Source of the DNA: Fibrobacteria bacterium AD312
Lineage (GTDB): Bacteria; Fibrobacterota; Fibrobacteria; Fibrobacterales; Fibrobacteraceae
Assembly: GCA_001462345.1 (NCBI GenBank)
Contig: LIUM01000042.1
Location: 1-64,000, forward strand
DNA length: 64,000 nucleotides
Direction: 5' to 3'
Part shown: positions 1 through 12,012 of the stretch, one piece after another
Numbering within the stretch: the first letter of the stretch is position 1
How the letters are laid out: every line of letters begins with the position of its first letter
Position numbers and translations under genes: made by a program
Notes under the pieces: model-generated
Told to the model about the DNA's origin: nothing
What the model saw: the letters and a program-made list of their open reading frames with translations, nothing else
Databases searched by the model: none

Positions 1-1
1 C

Positions 2-61
2 GCTATTCGCGAAGGCGGCCGCACTGTTGGTGCTGGTTCCGTAACCGAAATTCTTAAATAA
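2..61 (+). CDS. tuf: Elongation factor Tu, C-terminal end (partial)
   Basis: Only the last 19 codons and the TAA stop are inside the window. They read [19 protein letters not shown], the C-terminus of the EF-Tu domain 3 barrel, where the [10 protein letters not shown] motif is nearly invariant. EF-Tu delivers aminoacyl-tRNA to the ribosome as a GTP complex. The placement immediately before rpmG, a tRNA gene and secE-nusG is the standard tuf-secE-nusG arrangement and supports the call. The start lies upstream of the window, so length and GTPase motifs cannot be checked. Confidence 0.93.
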   Translation, partial: AIREGGRTVGAGSVTEILK

Positions 62-72
62 GCGAGAGAAAA

Positions 73-225
73 ATGCCAAGGGAACTAATCACGCTAGAAT
101 GCACTGATTGCAAACAGCGAAATTATGATTGCGATAAAAATAAACGTCTTCATCCGTCTCGTGTAGAGCACAAGAAGTACTGTCCATTTTGTCGTAAACA
201 TACGATGCACAAGGAAACAAAATAA
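73..225 (+). CDS. rpmG: 50S ribosomal protein L33
   Basis: A 50-residue ORF beginning [10 protein letters not shown] and ending HKETK. It has two CxxC pairs (CTDC near residue 11 and CPFC near residue 38), the zinc-ribbon version of L33, which binds 23S rRNA near the E site. The length is typical of the family. It lies 11 bases after the tuf stop, and a GAGAGAAAA stretch precedes the ATG as a weak ribosome binding site. Because the cysteines are present this is the zinc-dependent (C+) form; whether a cysteine-free paralogue exists elsewhere cannot be seen here. Confidence 0.93.
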   Translation: MPRELITLECTDCKQRNYDCDKNKRLHPSRVEHKKYCPFCRKHTMHKETK

Positions 226-237
226 AGGAAGTGAAAT

Positions 238-310
238 AGGTCAGTAGCTCAATTGGTAGAGTTACGGTCTCCAAAACCGTCGGTTGGGGGTTCGATTCCC
301 TCCTGGCCTG
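238..310 (+). tRNA. trnW: tRNA-Trp (anticodon CCA)
   Basis: A 73-nt cloverleaf. The acceptor stem pairs 238-244 with 303-309 (7 bp with one G-U) and the discriminator base G is 310. The anticodon arm is 264-268/276-280 with loop 269-275 and anticodon CCA at 271-273, reading UGG (Trp). The T arm contains the GGTTCGATTCC element. The 3' CCA is not encoded, so it must be added by nucleotidyltransferase. It is embedded between rpmG and secE and is probably cut from the shared transcript, as in many bacteria. Confidence 0.95.
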
Positions 311-329
311 CTCTCTTCGGAGTATTCAA

Positions 330-518
330 ATGCAAAAAATCCAGCAATATATTAAAGAAGTTATACAGGAAATGAAAAAAGTGACCTGGCCAACTTGGGA
401 AGAATTAAAAGGTTCCACGCTTGTAGTAATCCTATTTAGTATTATTATGGGCTTTTATATTGCAGGTCTTGATTTTGGCTTGTCTTGGATCGTGGAAAAG
501 TTTTTAGGACGCGGGTAA
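330..518 (+). CDS. secE: Preprotein translocase subunit SecE
   Basis: A 62-residue single-span membrane protein of the minimal SecE type. The amphipathic N-terminal helix carries the family signature around residues 14-26 (EMKKVTWPTWEEL), followed by one hydrophobic segment at about 31-52. SecE clamps SecY in the inner-membrane translocon. A GGAG lies about 7 bases before the ATG. nusG follows 3 bases after the stop, the near-universal secE-nusG pairing. Confidence 0.95.
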   Translation: MQKIQQYIKEVIQEMKKVTWPTWEELKGSTLVVILFSIIMGFYIAGLDFGLSWIVEKFLGRG

Positions 519-521
519 AAT

Positions 522-1058
522 ATGCAATGGTATGCTGTTCATACTTTTTCCGGTCAGGAAAACAACATCAAAAAACATCTTGAAATGATGATTGAACGCG
601 AAGGCGTTCAAGAAAAGTTTGGTCGCATTTTGGTGCCACAGAAGTCGGTGACGACTAATGTTCGTGGTAAAAGAAAAACCATGATGCAGAATTTGTTCCC
701 TGCTTACATCATTGTAGAAATGGAGCTGGATGAGCTCACCCAGCACCTAGTAACAACCATCCAGGGTGTTACTCATTTTGGTGGTACAAGTCGCTTGAAT
801 AAAGTGCCTGTGCCACTACGTAAGAGCGAGGTCGATCGCCTTTTGGGAGTTGATCCTGAAGACAACCTAGAAGGTGAGATCCAAATTCCTTATGTTGTTG
901 GAGATAGTGTTTGCATCAAGGAAGGTCCTTTCAAGGGCTTTGTGGGCACGGTAGAAGAAATAATGACAGATAAGTCAAAGTTAAAAGTGATGGTTTCTGT
1001 CTTTGGCCGTTCTACTCCAGTGGAGCTTGGTTTTAATCAAGTTGAAGCGGTCTCTTAA
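522..1058 (+). CDS. nusG: Transcription termination/antitermination factor NusG
   Basis: A 178-residue NusG. The N-terminal NGN domain begins MQWYAVHTFSGQE and contains FPAYIIVEMEL near residue 60. The C-terminal KOW domain includes KEGPFKGFVGTVEE near 130-145. NusG binds the RNA polymerase clamp to suppress pausing and couples to Rho or ribosomal S10. No long insertion between NGN and KOW is present, unlike some other phyla. It is followed 33 bases later by rplK, the classical secE-nusG-rplKAJL-rpoBC order. Confidence 0.96.
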   Translation: MQWYAVHTFSGQENNIKKHLEMMIEREGVQEKFGRILVPQKSVTTNVRGKRKTMMQNLFPAYIIVEMELDELTQHLVTTIQGVTHFGGTSRLNKVPVPLRKSEVDRLLGVDPEDNLEGEIQIPYVVGDSVCIKEGPFKGFVGTVEEIMTDKSKLKVMVSVFGRSTPVELGFNQVEAVS

Positions 1059-1091
1059 CGATAATTGGGTTTTTGAAACGGAGAAATCAAA

Positions 1092-1517
1092 GTGGCAAAG
1101 AAAATTACGGGTTACATTAAACTCCAGATCCCCGGCGGTTCGGCAAACCCGTCGCCTCCGGTAGGTCCCGCCCTTGGTCAAAAGGGTGTGAACATTATGG
1201 AGTTTTGTAAGCAGTTTAATGCAAAGACACAAGATTCAAAAGGAATGATTATTCCTGTTGTAATCACTGTTTTTGCTGATAAAAGCTTTACATTTATCAC
1301 AAAAGTTCCGCCAGTTGCAATTCTTATTAAGAAGGCAGTTGGCATAGAGAGTGCTTCGGGTGAACCTAACCGTAAAAAAGTTGGTAAAATCACTCAGGCC
1401 CAAATTCGTGCTATTGCTCAGCAAAAGATGCCGGATTTGAACACAATCGACCTCGAAGCTGCTATGCGTATGGTTGCGGGTACTGCCCGTTCCATGGGCG
1501 TTGAAATAGTAGATTGA
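1092..1517 (+). CDS. rplK: 50S ribosomal protein L11
   Basis: A 141-residue L11, the usual length. It starts at a GTG codon: GGAG lies about 7 bases upstream and the protein begins [16 protein letters not shown]. The N-terminal domain has the [20 protein letters not shown] motif near residues 21-40, which binds thiostrepton-class antibiotics and factors. The C-terminal rRNA-binding domain ends with [10 protein letters not shown]. It organises the GTPase-associated centre and in many bacteria controls RelA activation. Confidence 0.96.
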   Translation: MAKKITGYIKLQIPGGSANPSPPVGPALGQKGVNIMEFCKQFNAKTQDSKGMIIPVVITVFADKSFTFITKVPPVAILIKKAVGIESASGEPNRKKVGKITQAQIRAIAQQKMPDLNTIDLEAAMRMVAGTARSMGVEIVD

Positions 1518-1558
1518 GAGGCAGGTAATTAACCGTTACGTATCTGACAGGAAACACC

Positions 1559-2245
1559 ATGTTCAGAGGAAAAAAATACAATAAAGTGGCAGAAGCCTTC
1601 AACCGTGCTGAAAAGTATGGTTTAGCTGATGCTATTCAAATTCTTAAAAAGTCCGAGGTTAAATTCGACCAAACGGTCGAAATCCATTTTAATCTCGGTG
1701 TGGACCCCAAACATTCCGACCAAGTGGTTCGTGGCACCGTCGTGTTGCCACATGGCACCGGGCGAAGCGTTCGCGTAATCGTATTCTGTAAGGATAATAA
1801 TCTGGAAGTTGCGAAAGGCGCAGGCGCTGACCTAGCTGGTGGTGATGACTTGGTTCAGAAAATCCAAGGCGGTTGGCTCGAATTCGATGCTGTCATTGCA
1901 ACTCCCGACATGATGCCGGTGATTAGCAAGGTAGCAAAAGTTCTCGGTCCTCGCGGATTAATGCCAAGTCCTAAGGCAGGCACAGTTACTGTAAACGTAG
2001 CTCAAACTGTTAAAGAACTTAAGGCTGGAAAAATCCAATACCGCGTGGACAAGGGTGCGAACGTGCATACGCCAGTAGGCAAATTGTCATTCAGTACAGA
2101 ACAATTGACTGAAAATATTCAGTCTGTTATTGATTCTGTCATGAAAGCAAAGCCACAAACATCAAAGGGTACTTATATTAAGAGTCTTTCTTTGACGGCA
2201 ACTATGACACCTAGCGTTAAACTTGATTTAGGCTTGACCCGATAG
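1559..2245 (+). CDS. rplA: 50S ribosomal protein L1
   Basis: A 228-residue L1 of ordinary length. Domain I contains [17 protein letters not shown] near residues 58-74, and the central domain has the [17 protein letters not shown] motif near 128-144. L1 forms the mobile stalk next to the ribosomal E site and often represses its own operon by binding the rplK-rplA leader. No L1-site mimic was recognised by eye. The next gene, rplJ, starts 8 bases after the stop. Confidence 0.96.
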   Translation: MFRGKKYNKVAEAFNRAEKYGLADAIQILKKSEVKFDQTVEIHFNLGVDPKHSDQVVRGTVVLPHGTGRSVRVIVFCKDNNLEVAKGAGADLAGGDDLVQKIQGGWLEFDAVIATPDMMPVISKVAKVLGPRGLMPSPKAGTVTVNVAQTVKELKAGKIQYRVDKGANVHTPVGKLSFSTEQLTENIQSVIDSVMKAKPQTSKGTYIKSLSLTATMTPSVKLDLGLTR

Positions 2246-2253
2246 GAGTAACC

Positions 2254-2772
2254 ATGAAAGCTGTAGTAAAAAAACAACAGACCGTGGATGCTATCGTTGA
2301 GTCATTCAAGGATGCTTCTGCAGTCTATTTGCTTAATTATCAAGGGATGACCGTTGATAAGGATAACGCTCTTCGTAGAAATCTAAAAGCGAAAGGCGTT
2401 CAGTATCGCGTTGTTAAAAATACAATGTTAAAACGTGTGCTGGAAAAACTCAATATAACAGGACTTGATGATGCTCTTGTTGGCGCAACATCTGTGATGG
2501 TCGGCTTTGCTGACGATCCTTTGTTACCTGCTCGCGAAATCGAAGCTTTCCATAAGGCTAATCCAGATTTCTTAGTAGCTAAGAGTATCTTCCTCGATGG
2601 AGAAGCTTTACCTGGTTCACAAGTTGTTAATCTTTCCAAGATTCCAGATAGAAAGGGCATGATTGCTCAAGTTGTATCTATCATTCTTGGACCTGGTTCA
2701 ACTATTGCAGGTCAGCTTAAAACCATTCAGGAAAAGCTGGAAAAAGATTCAGGTGAGTCATCGGAATCATAA
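2254..2772 (+). CDS. rplJ: 50S ribosomal protein L10
   Basis: A 172-residue L10. The N-terminal rRNA-binding domain includes YLLNYQGMTV and RVVKNTMLKRVLE near residue 60. The C-terminal helix that docks L7/L12 dimers ends KLEKDSGESSES. A GGAG sits 6 bases before the ATG. The gene begins only 8 bases after rplA, so the long structured L10 leader found before rplJ in many bacteria cannot lie in this gap. Confidence 0.95.
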   Translation: MKAVVKKQQTVDAIVESFKDASAVYLLNYQGMTVDKDNALRRNLKAKGVQYRVVKNTMLKRVLEKLNITGLDDALVGATSVMVGFADDPLLPAREIEAFHKANPDFLVAKSIFLDGEALPGSQVVNLSKIPDRKGMIAQVVSIILGPGSTIAGQLKTIQEKLEKDSGESSES

Positions 2773-2822
2773 CACACCACAAACACGAAACTATTAAAAC
2801 GGAATAATCGGAGAAACACATC

Positions 2823-3194
2823 ATGGCAACAGATATTAAGGTTTTGGGCGATCAAATTGTCGGCCTTACCCTCCTCGAAGCTAAACAATTAGCTGACTAT
2901 CTAAAAGAAACTCATGGAATCGAAGCTGCTGCTGGCGGCGCGGTCGTTATGGCTGCTGCACCTGCTGAAGCTGCTGAAGAAAAAACTGAATTCGACGTCA
3001 TTTTGGTCGAATGCGGTGCCAAGAAAATGGATGTTCTTAAAGCTGTTCGTACCATTACAGGTCTCGGCTTAAAGGAAGCAAAGGATCTTGTTGAAAAAGC
3101 TAACAGTGTCGTTAAAGAAGCGATGCCAAAGGCTGATGCAGAAAAACTCAAAAAGGAATTGGAAGATCTTGGAGCAAAGGTCGCTCTTAAGTAA
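2823..3194 (+). CDS. rplL: 50S ribosomal protein L7/L12
   Basis: A 123-residue L7/L12. It has an N-terminal dimerisation helix region, an Ala-rich hinge at about residues 38-55, and the C-terminal factor-binding domain with [26 protein letters not shown] sequence and the [14 protein letters not shown] motif. Multiple copies bind L10 and recruit translational GTPases. A candidate attenuator hairpin lies in the 102-base gap before rpoB and may set the ratio of ribosomal protein to polymerase expression. Confidence 0.96.
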   Translation: MATDIKVLGDQIVGLTLLEAKQLADYLKETHGIEAAAGGAVVMAAAPAEAAEEKTEFDVILVECGAKKMDVLKAVRTITGLGLKEAKDLVEKANSVVKEAMPKADAEKLKKELEDLGAKVALK

Positions 3195-3226
3195 TGCTTT
3201 CCATTTCTTAATTTTTAGAACCAAAC

Positions 3227-3251
3227 GCCTGCACAGAGTGTGTGGGCTTTT
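3227..3251 (+). terminator. Possible attenuator hairpin between rplL and rpoB
   Basis: Bases 3227-3235 pair with 3239-3247 (9 pairs, two of them G-U) across a 3-base loop, followed by four T residues. The position between the ribosomal protein genes and rpoB is where a partial terminator reduces readthrough into rpoBC in well-studied bacteria. The T tract is short, so this would be leaky at most. Structure is seen; function is inferred. Confidence 0.45.
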
Positions 3252-3296
3252 GGGCTTTCTCATGTTCAAGGATCTTCACCAGATGAGGTATTTCTA

Positions 3297-6200
3297 ATGA
3301 CGGAGCGAAAAAGCTATTCCTCCAATAAGTTCCAACTGGAACTTCCATACCTGATTGAAGTCCAGAAGGCTTCTTATGATCAGTTTCTTCAAATGGATAT
3401 TCCTCTTCAGGATCGTTTGAAGATAGGTTTGGAACGGGTATTTCAGGATATTTTCCCGATTGCGGATATTAAAGAATTATATTCTTTAAAATACGAAGGT
3501 TACTTCTTTGGAATTCCAAAGTATAGTATCACAGAGTGCCGTGAACGAGGTCTAACATATTCTATTCCGTTGAATGCAAATCTTTCGCTTCAAGTCTTCG
3601 AAGAAGATGGCGAAGATCGCAAGCTTAAGGAAGAAATCAAAAACAACGTTCTTATTTGTGAACTACCTATCATGACTGATAATGGTACGTTCATTATTAA
3701 CGGCGCAGAACGTGTAGTCGTCTCTCAATTACACCGCTCTCCTGGTGTCAGTTTTGATGAAGACATTTTGCCTAATGGGCGCTTTGACTTTAAGAGCCGT
3801 ATTATTCCTCATCGCGGAGCATGGGTCGAATTTAATACAGACGGAGATGTTCTTTATTTGATCATTGATCGAAAGAAGAAAATCCCTGCAACAGTATTAC
3901 TACGTTGTATAGGTTTTGAAACAACTCAGGATATTTTATCTCTATTCTATAAAAAGAATGATGTCGTTTCTATTCCAAACACAGAAGATGATTTGTTGAT
4001 GGATCGAATTGTTTATCAAGATGTGATTGATCAGGAATCAGGCGAAGTCATTCTCGAAGCAAATGCTGTAATTAACGAAAAGCGTATCGAACGCTTACGT
4101 GAAAGTGGTGTGACAGAAGTGGTTTTCTTATCTGAAGAAGAAGAAAGCCAATTAATTCATAACACCTTAAATGCGGATAAATGCCGCAACAAAGAAGAAG
4201 CATTAAAACAAATTTATTTAGTAACTCATCAATCTCAAGAAGAAGCTCCAAACTATGCTACAGCAGAAGTTTTCTTTGAAAATCTCTTCTTGAAAGATTC
4301 TCGTAAATATGATCTTGGTGAAGTTGGACGTTACCGTCTAAATGCTAAAGTTTATAATGCTGGAACAGAAAAAATTCTTTCTGAAACTAAAAGAGTAAAG
4401 CCTTCTTTAACTACAATGACCATGACGGAATCGGACTTTTTAGCGATTATCGTTTATATGGTCGGGTTATATAATGGTACTGATAGTTTTGTGTTAGATG
4501 ATATTGATCATCTAGGAAATCGTCGTACGCGCTCTGTTGGCGAACTTCTCGCTAATCAGATGTCCGTTGGGCTTAGCCGTATGAGTCGCGTGATTAGAGA
4601 AAATCTTTCTCTTTCTTTAAGAGATAGTGAAAGCTTAACTCCTCGCGATTTAGTGAATACTCGTATGGTAAGCTCTGTCGTCCAAGCGTTCTTTGGCTCT
4701 AGCCAATTGTCTCAATTCATGGATCAAATGAATCCACTTTCTGAATTGACTCATAAAAGACGTTTGTCGGCTCTTGGCCCTGGAGGTCTTTCTCGTGAAC
4801 GCGCTGGCTTTGAGGTCCGTGACGTTCATTATACTCATTATGGACGCTTGTGTCCTATTGAAACTCCTGAAGGCCCAAACATTGGTTTGATTAACTCTTT
4901 GGCTACTTTTGCAGTAGTTAATCATTTTGGTTTTATTGAAACCCCATATCGTATTGTTGGGCTACTCAAATTCCGTGATGCCAAAGGTAATGAAGTTTAT
5001 TTCCCTGAAGATAAATGGCACTTTGGTGTATTTAAAGGATTTGTTCATGAACCTCATTTATTTGTTTTATTAGAACTAAATAATAAACAAAAAGATCAAG
5101 TACGCTTAACGTTAGACAATCTTCAACGTGACCTTTTCGATTCTTTCGTAAATAAAGTATTCGAATTTAAAGGCGCTGATGGCCGTTCTATCTTTATGCG
5201 TAACGGTACATTTATTGAAAACTTTAAGGGTACCGCTGACTACGTACAAGCATCAGATAAGGTAGAACAAATTGTTTCTGCATTTATTACTTATTTGACT
5301 GCTGATGAAGAAGATGTATACCAAGTGGCTCCAGCTAGTACAAAATTAACGGAACAAAGTCGTTTTGCTGATGAGTACGTTATTGTTCGAGCACAAAGTG
5401 AATATCCTCATTTAGCAAGAGTAGATGCAATTGCTGTTGGTGATGAAGAAACACCTCGTGTCGATTTAATGGATGTGGCTCCGATGCAGATTGTGTCTAT
5501 TGCTGCTGGTTTGATTCCATTCTTAGAACACGATGATGCGAACCGTGCTTTGATGGGTTCTAACATGCAACGCCAAGCAGTTCCTTTATTACGTTCAGAA
5601 GCCCCTGTTGTGGGTACTGGTCTTGAAGGAAAAGCAGCTCTTGATTCAGGCACAGTAGTTCGTGCTAAGCATTCTGGTAAAGTCACTTTTGTTGATGCAA
5701 CAAAAATTGTAATTCAACGTGGTGAAAAGATCGATGGTGAATTCCGTCCAGTAGAAGGTCTTGGTGAAGACTTTGAATTCTTAGGTCATGACCCTATCGA
5801 TGAATATATTTTGCGAAAATTTGAACGTTCTAACCAAGATTCCTGTATTAATCAAAAGCCGATTGTTGATGTGGGTGATTTTGTTCGTACAGGTGATGTT
5901 TTAGCTGATGGCGTATCTACAGATCATGGCGAACTCGCTTTAGGTAAAAACATTTTAATTGGCTTCTTGCCATGGAATGGTTATAACTACGAAGATGCTG
6001 TTATTATTTCTGAAGAATTAGCCATTAAAGATACGTTTACCTCTATTCATATTGAAGAATATGAATTGGAAGTACGCGATACTAAACGTGGTCCAGAAGA
6101 ACTTACAAAGGAAATTCCAAACGTTGGTGAAGACGCTTTACGTAATCTCGATGAAAATGGAATTATTCGTGTAGGTGCAGAAGTTCATGCAGATGATATT

Positions 6201-7529
6201 CTTGTTGGTAAAGTAACCCCTAAGGGTGAAACAGAATTATCTCCTGAAGAACGTTTACTTCGTGCTATTTTCGGTGAAAAAGCTGGAGATGTTCGTGATT
6301 CCTCTCTAAAGGCTCCTCCTGGGATGAAAGGCGTTGTTGTGGAAACACGTGTTTTCAGTCGCAAGGATCGTTCTGATAAGAAAGGCAAAAACCAAGATCA
6401 AGAAAAGATTTATGAAATCCGCGAACAATTCCAGAGTGAAATTGATCGAATTAAAAATTCTTGTCGTGAACACTTGTTTAAGATTTTAGGTGGTAAAACC
6501 ACTGGTCGAATTTTAGATGACGAAACTCATGAGTTAATGGTAAGAGAAGGTCAAACGATTACAGAACAAACGTTTGCTTATCTTGACGTAACAAAAGTTT
6601 CTCCTAAATCGACGTTTATTGCTGATAATTCTGCTGTTCAAGCTGAAGCTCTAAGTTTAGTGAGTGTTGCTCGCGAATCCTTAGATCGCTTAACTCGTAC
6701 AATGGAAAAAGAAATTGATAAAGTCACTAAAGGCGACGAATTAAAACCTGGCGTATTACAAACTGTTAAGGTTTATATTGCTAAAAAACGTTGCCTTTCT
6801 ATTGGTGATAAGATGGCTGGTCGTCATGGTAATAAGGGTGTTGTATCTAAGATTGTTCCAGTCGAAGATATGCCTTTTACCGAAGATGGTCGCCCATTAC
6901 AAATTCTACTCAACCCACTTGGCGTGCCTTCTCGTATGAACGTAGGTCAGGTGCTTGAAGTGCATTTAGGTTGGGCTGCAAAAGCTCTTGGATTCAAGGT
7001 TTCTACTCCTGTTTTTGACGGAGCTTCCTTCCAAGAAATTGTAGAAGAACTTAAAAGAGCATACGAAAAAAATCCAATTGTGGATTATGAAATGAAACCA
7101 GAAGAAAACAAAATCATTGGTAAAGCTAAGCTTTATGATGGTCGTACTGGTGAAGCATTCTTAAATCCAGTCACAATTGGTTATATGTATTATCTCAAAT
7201 TGGGCCATTTGGTTGACGATAAAATTCATGCTCGTTCCATTGGTTCTTATGCTTTGGTGACTCAACAACCTCTTGGTGGTAAGAGTCAGTTTGGTGGTCA
7301 GCGCTTCGGTGAAATGGAAGTCTGGGCACTTGAAGCATATGGTGCTGCTTATACTTTACAGGAACTTCTTACTGTTAAGTCTGATGATGTCATGGGTCGT
7401 TCAAAGATTTATGATGCCATTGTTCATGGTAAGAATACGCCGGTTCCTGGCGTTCCCGAATCTTTCCGCGTGATGATTCGCGAAGTTCATTCTTTGGGCT
7501 TAGACATTAAGACGACAGGAGATAAGTAA
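3297..7529 (+). CDS. rpoB: RNA polymerase beta subunit
   Basis: Encodes a 1410-residue beta subunit. I start it at ATG 3297 (MTERKSYSS), which has GAGGT 6-7 bases upstream; an in-frame GTG at 3240 lies inside the attenuator hairpin and adds only non-conserved residues. Landmarks include the rifampicin-pocket region with [18 protein letters not shown], the [15 protein letters not shown] fork loop, the [13 protein letters not shown] segment, and the C-terminal [20 protein letters not shown] clamp motif. The rif-region residues look wild type. It is followed 2 bases later by rpoC. Confidence 0.97.
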   Translation: MTERKSYSSNKFQLELPYLIEVQKASYDQFLQMDIPLQDRLKIGLERVFQDIFPIADIKELYSLKYEGYFFGIPKYSITECRERGLTYSIPLNANLSLQVFEEDGEDRKLKEEIKNNVLICELPIMTDNGTFIINGAERVVVSQLHRSPGVSFDEDILPNGRFDFKSRIIPHRGAWVEFNTDGDVLYLIIDRKKKIPATVLLRCIGFETTQDILSLFYKKNDVVSIPNTEDDLLMDRIVYQDVIDQESGEVILEANAVINEKRIERLRESGVTEVVFLSEEEESQLIHNTLNADKCRNKEEALKQIYLVTHQSQEEAPNYATAEVFFENLFLKDSRKYDLGEVGRYRLNAKVYNAGTEKILSETKRVKPSLTTMTMTESDFLAIIVYMVGLYNGTDSFVLDDIDHLGNRRTRSVGELLANQMSVGLSRMSRVIRENLSLSLRDSESLTPRDLVNTRMVSSVVQAFFGSSQLSQFMDQMNPLSELTHKRRLSALGPGGLSRERAGFEVRDVHYTHYGRLCPIETPEGPNIGLINSLATFAVVNHFGFIETPYRIVGLLKFRDAKGNEVYFPEDKWHFGVFKGFVHEPHLFVLLELNNKQKDQVRLTLDNLQRDLFDSFVNKVFEFKGADGRSIFMRNGTFIENFKGTADYVQASDKVEQIVSAFITYLTADEEDVYQVAPASTKLTEQSRFADEYVIVRAQSEYPHLARVDAIAVGDEETPRVDLMDVAPMQIVSIAAGLIPFLEHDDANRALMGSNMQRQAVPLLRSEAPVVGTGLEGKAALDSGTVVRAKHSGKVTFVDATKIVIQRGEKIDGEFRPVEGLGEDFEFLGHDPIDEYILRKFERSNQDSCINQKPIVDVGDFVRTGDVLADGVSTDHGELALGKNILIGFLPWNGYNYEDAVIISEELAIKDTFTSIHIEEYELEVRDTKRGPEELTKEIPNVGEDALRNLDENGIIRVGAEVHADDILVGKVTPKGETELSPEERLLRAIFGEKAGDVRDSSLKAPPGMKGVVVETRVFSRKDRSDKKGKNQDQEKIYEIREQFQSEIDRIKNSCREHLFKILGGKTTGRILDDETHELMVREGQTITEQTFAYLDVTKVSPKSTFIADNSAVQAEALSLVSVARESLDRLTRTMEKEIDKVTKGDELKPGVLQTVKVYIAKKRCLSIGDKMAGRHGNKGVVSKIVPVEDMPFTEDGRPLQILLNPLGVPSRMNVGQVLEVHLGWAAKALGFKVSTPVFDGASFQEIVEELKRAYEKNPIVDYEMKPEENKIIGKAKLYDGRTGEAFLNPVTIGYMYYLKLGHLVDDKIHARSIGSYALVTQQPLGGKSQFGGQRFGEMEVWALEAYGAAYTLQELLTVKSDDVMGRSKIYDAIVHGKNTPVPGVPESFRVMIREVHSLGLDIKTTGDK

Positions 7530-7531
7530 TT

Positions 7532-10500
7532 ATGTCAGAAGATACTTTTGAATATTCTGAAAATACTGGTGATATTTCAATTCATCTTGCTTCTCCAGAT
7601 TTAATCCGTCATTGGTCTTTTGGTGAAGTCACCAAGCCAGAGACGATTAACTATCGTTCATTTAAGCCAGAAAAAGATGGCCTTTTCTGTGAAAAGATTT
7701 TTGGTCCTGTCAAAAACTGGGAATGTAATTGTGGTAAGTTTAAGCGAGTTCGTTATCGTGGTGTGATTTGCGATCGTTGTGGCGTTGAAGTCACTCATTC
7801 CAAAGTACGTCGTGAAAGAATGGGCCATATCGATTTGGCTATTCCTCTTGCTCATACTTGGTTTGTACGTAATCAACCATGTGTCATTGGTGCTCTTTTA
7901 AATATTGACACTAAGTCTCTTGAAAATATCATCTATTATGAAAAATATATCGTTCTAGACCCAGGTGATACGGATCTTAAAGAAAACGAATTAATCGATG
8001 AATTCAAATATGTGGACTTGGTGAATGAAGGTCGTCATTTTGATGCCAAAATGGGAGCTTCAGCAATTAAGCAACTTTTGGCTCGTTTAGACTTGAAAAA
8101 GTTTTCTGAAGAGCTTCGTGTTCTCGCTACATCCAAATCAAAAACCAAACGTGAAGATGCTGTTAAACGCTTAAAAATGATTGAAGCGTTTAGAAAATCT
8201 CAAGTGGAATCTTTCCGTGAATTTTTTGAAAATCCAGATAAATTCCGTCGTAGTGAAAAGCCTTGGATTCGTGATTTAGCGGAAGCAGTTGCTGAATTCA
8301 AAGCAAATTACAAAGGCTCATCTGAATCAGATTCTATCTTAGTTGCTTTTGAAGAATTTGCTACGGCTTATCCAAAAGAATTTAGACTATTATCTAATCA
8401 GCCTGAATGGATGGTTTTGGATGTTCTTCCTGTGATCCCTCCAGATTTACGTCCTTTAGTGCCTTTAGATGGTGGTCGTTTTGCGACTTCCGATCTTAAC
8501 GAACTCTATCGTCGTGTGATTAATCGTAATAATCGACTCAAGAAATTAATTGATATTCGTGCTCCCAATGTGATTTTGTGCAATGAAAAGCGCATGTTGC
8601 AAGAAGCTGTGGATCAATTATTTGATAGTGGTCGTCGTACAGCAAGAGCGGGCTCTAGCAGACCTTTAAAATCACTTTCTGAACTTTTAAAAGGAAAGCA
8701 AGGCCGCTTCCGTATGAACCTTCTTGGTAAACGTGTGGATTATTCTGGACGTTCCGTGATTGTTGTCGGCCCTGAGCTTAAGATGCATCAATGCGGTCTT
8801 CCAAAACGCATGGCTCTTGAACTTTATAAGCCTTTTATTATTCAACGTCTTGAAGAAGAAGGTGTTGTTTATACCTTAAAAGCGGCGAAAAAATTTGTGG
8901 ATACAGAACGTCCTGAAGTTTGGGATATTCTAGAACAAATTATTGAAGATCATCCGGTGATGTTAAACCGTGCTCCAACTCTTCATCGTCTTGGTATACA
9001 AGCTTTCTATCCTAAGTTAATTGAAGGTAATGCGATTCGTTTGCATCCGTTAGTTTGCGCAGCTTTTAATGCTGACTTTGACGGTGACCAAATGGCTGTC
9101 CATTTACCTCTTTCTTTTGAAACACAATTGGAATGCCGCGTTTTAATGTTGTCTTCCAATAATATCTTGCATCCAGCTTCTGGTCAACCAATTGCCGTAC
9201 CTAGCCAAGATATCGTGCTCGGTCTTTACTATCTCTCCAAACCACGTCCAAACCGTAAAGGCGAAGGAATGAAGTTTGCTGATAGTGCTGAAGCAATACG
9301 TGCTTATGAAAATGGTGCGATTGATTTGAATGCTACCGTTTATCTAAAATTACCTGCTGGTCGTCAGATTTATTACAGTTCGTTAGAACATGATACGCTT
9401 TGTTCTCGTGAATTTGCTGATGAATCTGGTAAAGTGGAATTTGTTGCAAAAGTAGGTGAGAAAATCCGTTTTGCAACTCTTCTTGAACCAACAATAATCA
9501 AGACAACCGTTGGTCGAATTTTCCTTAACGAAATTGTTCCAAATGTGATTGGCTTTGCTAATGATACTTTTGGTAAAAAAGTAATTGCAAAGTCTGTGGA
9601 TGATCTTTATCGTCGTAGCGGAAACCGCATGACTGTAGAGTACCTTGATAACTTAAAAGAATTAGGTTACTTCTGGGCTACTCGTGCTGGTTCTTCTGTT
9701 GCTATTGCTGAAATGATTATTCCAGAAGATAAGCAAAGTATGCTCGATGCTGCGACTGAAAAAGTAGCAGGAATTCGTGAGCTATATGAAGAAGGTGTTA
9801 TTACTGACGGCGAACGTTATAATCAGATTATTGATGTTTGGTCTCGTACAACAACCGATGTAGCTGCTAGACAATGGGATTTACTATCTCATGATCGTGA
9901 CGGATTTAATCCTGTTTACATGATGGCTGATTCAGGCGCTCGTGGTAGCCGTGAACAGATTAAGCAGCTCTCTGGTATGCGTGGTTTGATGCAAAAACCT
10001 ACCAAGCAATTGGGTGGTCAAGAAGTTATTGAAAACCCTATTAAATCTTGCTTCCGTGAAGGCTTAAATGTGATGGAATACTTTATTTCTTCACATGGTG
10101 CTCGTAAAGGTCTTGCTGATACCGCTCTTAAAACAGCTGATGCTGGTTACTTGACTCGTCGTCTTGTAGATGTGGCTCAAGATCTTGTTATCACTTGTGA
10201 AGATTGTGGTACAAATCAAGGCATTGAACTATCTGCATTTAAAGACGGTGATGATACTGTTGTTCCATTAGAGGATCGTCTACTTGGTCGTGTTCCATGT
10301 GATGATATTAAACATCCAATTACTGACGAAGTGATTGTTTCTGCAGGTTCTTTGATCAATGAACGAGATCTACCTAAGATTACTGCAGCAGGTATTGAGC
10401 ATGTGAAAATGCGCTCCGTATTGACCTGTGACTCTTCTAAGGGTGTTTGTGCTAAATGTTATGGTCGTATGCTTTCTTCTGGTCGCCCAGTCGACTTAGG

Positions 10501-11995
10501 TGAAGCCGTCGGTGTCTTAGCGGCACAATCCATTGGTGAACCAGGTACGCAGCTTACTCTTCGTACGTTCCATATTGGTGGTGCATCTAGTCGTTTGACT
10601 GTCGAAAGCAATAAAAAAGCTGTAGTAGATGGACACATTGAATTAGAAATGGTTGATACTGTAACTTACAAAGATGACAGCATTGTTATGAGCCGTATGG
10701 GCGAACTTGTCATTTTTGATTCTTTCGGTATTAACAAAGGTCGTTTCCAAGTTCCTTATGGCTCGATTCTTCGTGTAGTACACGGAGCAAAAGTGCAAAA
10801 AGGAGATGTTTTATTTGAATGGGATCCTTATAACAGCCCAATCATTTCAAACGTTTCTGGAAAGGTTCAGTTCTTAGACTTGCAAGAAAATGCCACTTTC
10901 CGCGTAGAAAAAGATGAAGTCACAGACGTAGAATCTTGGATTATCATTAGTGATAAGCGTGGCAAACGTCGTCCAGCGGTAAGCATTATTGATGCTTCTG
11001 GGAACAAGGTCGGACATTACATGATGCCTGATGGTGCTATTCTTGCTGTTTCGGATAAGGCCGAAGTAACAATTGGTCAAACTCTTGCCAAATTGCCTCG
11101 TGCAGTTGGTAAAACACGCGATATTACAGGTGGTTTGCCTAGAGTGGCTGAACTTTTTGAAGCGCGTGTTCCTAAAAACACAGCTATCATTGCTCCTATT
11201 GATGGTCTTGTTAGCTATGGTAACGAAGAACGTGGTAATCAGAAAGTCATTATTAAAGACAAAATGGTTGTTAAGCGTGACGGCGTAGAAGAAGTCCGTG
11301 AAATTGAAGAATCCATTTTGATTCCTCGTGGACGTCACTTAGCTGTACATGAAGGTGACCGTGTTCGTATGGGACAAAAAATCTGTGAAGGAAGTGTGGA
11401 CCCACATGACATTCTCAGAGTTCAAGGTCCTGAAGAAGTGCAACGTCATTTAGTGAATGAAATTCAGGCGGTGTACAGACTTCAAGGTGTGGCAATTGCA
11501 GATAAGCACATCGAATGTATTGTGCGTCAAATGATGCGCAAAGTAAAAATTTCCGATCCGGGTGACTCTGATTTCCTTCCCGATGAAGAAATATCCAAAG
11601 TACGTCTTCGTGCAGAAAATGAACGTCTAATTTCCTTAGGAAAAACACCGGCACATTATACTCCGATGCTCTTAGGTATTACGAAGTCATCTCTCGCGAC
11701 GGATAGCTTTATTTCTGCTGCATCTTTCCAAGAAACTACTAAGATATTGACTCGTGCTGCTATTGAAGGTAGTGTTGATCCTCTTAATGGTCTTAAGGAA
11801 AATGTGATTATGGGCCGATTGATTCCAAGTGGAACAGGATCTCAGCATTTAAGAAATGTGGTAGTGACTGACTCCGATGCGGAAGCTGAGGCTGAAGCTC
11901 ATCGTAAGGCTCGAGAAAGCGATTTTGATCAAGATTTCGCCTTCCAGATGCTTGATAATGACGTTCAAAGCGTCGAAGATGAGGATATCGAATAA
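7532..11995 (+). CDS. rpoC: RNA polymerase beta' subunit
   Basis: Encodes 1487 residues, a complete beta'. The N-terminal zinc finger [19 protein letters not shown] is near residues 65-85. The catalytic magnesium loop [14 protein letters not shown] is near 512-525, and the second zinc site ([15 protein letters not shown]) lies around 890-975. The acidic tail after about residue 1450 is rich in Asp, Glu and Ala. Transcription continues from rpoB, and rpsL follows after a 71-base gap that contains a possible extra promoter. Confidence 0.97.
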   Translation: MSEDTFEYSENTGDISIHLASPDLIRHWSFGEVTKPETINYRSFKPEKDGLFCEKIFGPVKNWECNCGKFKRVRYRGVICDRCGVEVTHSKVRRERMGHIDLAIPLAHTWFVRNQPCVIGALLNIDTKSLENIIYYEKYIVLDPGDTDLKENELIDEFKYVDLVNEGRHFDAKMGASAIKQLLARLDLKKFSEELRVLATSKSKTKREDAVKRLKMIEAFRKSQVESFREFFENPDKFRRSEKPWIRDLAEAVAEFKANYKGSSESDSILVAFEEFATAYPKEFRLLSNQPEWMVLDVLPVIPPDLRPLVPLDGGRFATSDLNELYRRVINRNNRLKKLIDIRAPNVILCNEKRMLQEAVDQLFDSGRRTARAGSSRPLKSLSELLKGKQGRFRMNLLGKRVDYSGRSVIVVGPELKMHQCGLPKRMALELYKPFIIQRLEEEGVVYTLKAAKKFVDTERPEVWDILEQIIEDHPVMLNRAPTLHRLGIQAFYPKLIEGNAIRLHPLVCAAFNADFDGDQMAVHLPLSFETQLECRVLMLSSNNILHPASGQPIAVPSQDIVLGLYYLSKPRPNRKGEGMKFADSAEAIRAYENGAIDLNATVYLKLPAGRQIYYSSLEHDTLCSREFADESGKVEFVAKVGEKIRFATLLEPTIIKTTVGRIFLNEIVPNVIGFANDTFGKKVIAKSVDDLYRRSGNRMTVEYLDNLKELGYFWATRAGSSVAIAEMIIPEDKQSMLDAATEKVAGIRELYEEGVITDGERYNQIIDVWSRTTTDVAARQWDLLSHDRDGFNPVYMMADSGARGSREQIKQLSGMRGLMQKPTKQLGGQEVIENPIKSCFREGLNVMEYFISSHGARKGLADTALKTADAGYLTRRLVDVAQDLVITCEDCGTNQGIELSAFKDGDDTVVPLEDRLLGRVPCDDIKHPITDEVIVSAGSLINERDLPKITAAGIEHVKMRSVLTCDSSKGVCAKCYGRMLSSGRPVDLGEAVGVLAAQSIGEPGTQLTLRTFHIGGASSRLTVESNKKAVVDGHIELEMVDTVTYKDDSIVMSRMGELVIFDSFGINKGRFQVPYGSILRVVHGAKVQKGDVLFEWDPYNSPIISNVSGKVQFLDLQENATFRVEKDEVTDVESWIIISDKRGKRRPAVSIIDASGNKVGHYMMPDGAILAVSDKAEVTIGQTLAKLPRAVGKTRDITGGLPRVAELFEARVPKNTAIIAPIDGLVSYGNEERGNQKVIIKDKMVVKRDGVEEVREIEESILIPRGRHLAVHEGDRVRMGQKICEGSVDPHDILRVQGPEEVQRHLVNEIQAVYRLQGVAIADKHIECIVRQMMRKVKISDPGDSDFLPDEEISKVRLRAENERLISLGKTPAHYTPMLLGITKSSLATDSFISAASFQETTKILTRAAIEGSVDPLNGLKENVIMGRLIPSGTGSQHLRNVVVTDSDAEAEAEAHRKARESDFDQDFAFQMLDNDVQSVEDEDIE

Positions 11996-12012
11996 TGATT
12001 TTGGACTTATCC

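Noticed and set aside
3240..3296. N-terminal extension of rpoB from GTG 3240
   Set aside because: It begins inside the 3227-3251 hairpin, lacks a binding site and adds residues not seen in RpoB; ATG 3297 has GAGGT at good spacing.
10874..11338. 154-codon minus-strand ORF within rpoC
   Set aside because: It lies wholly inside conserved rpoC in another frame, has the composition expected from reverse-complemented coding sequence, and matches no family I know.
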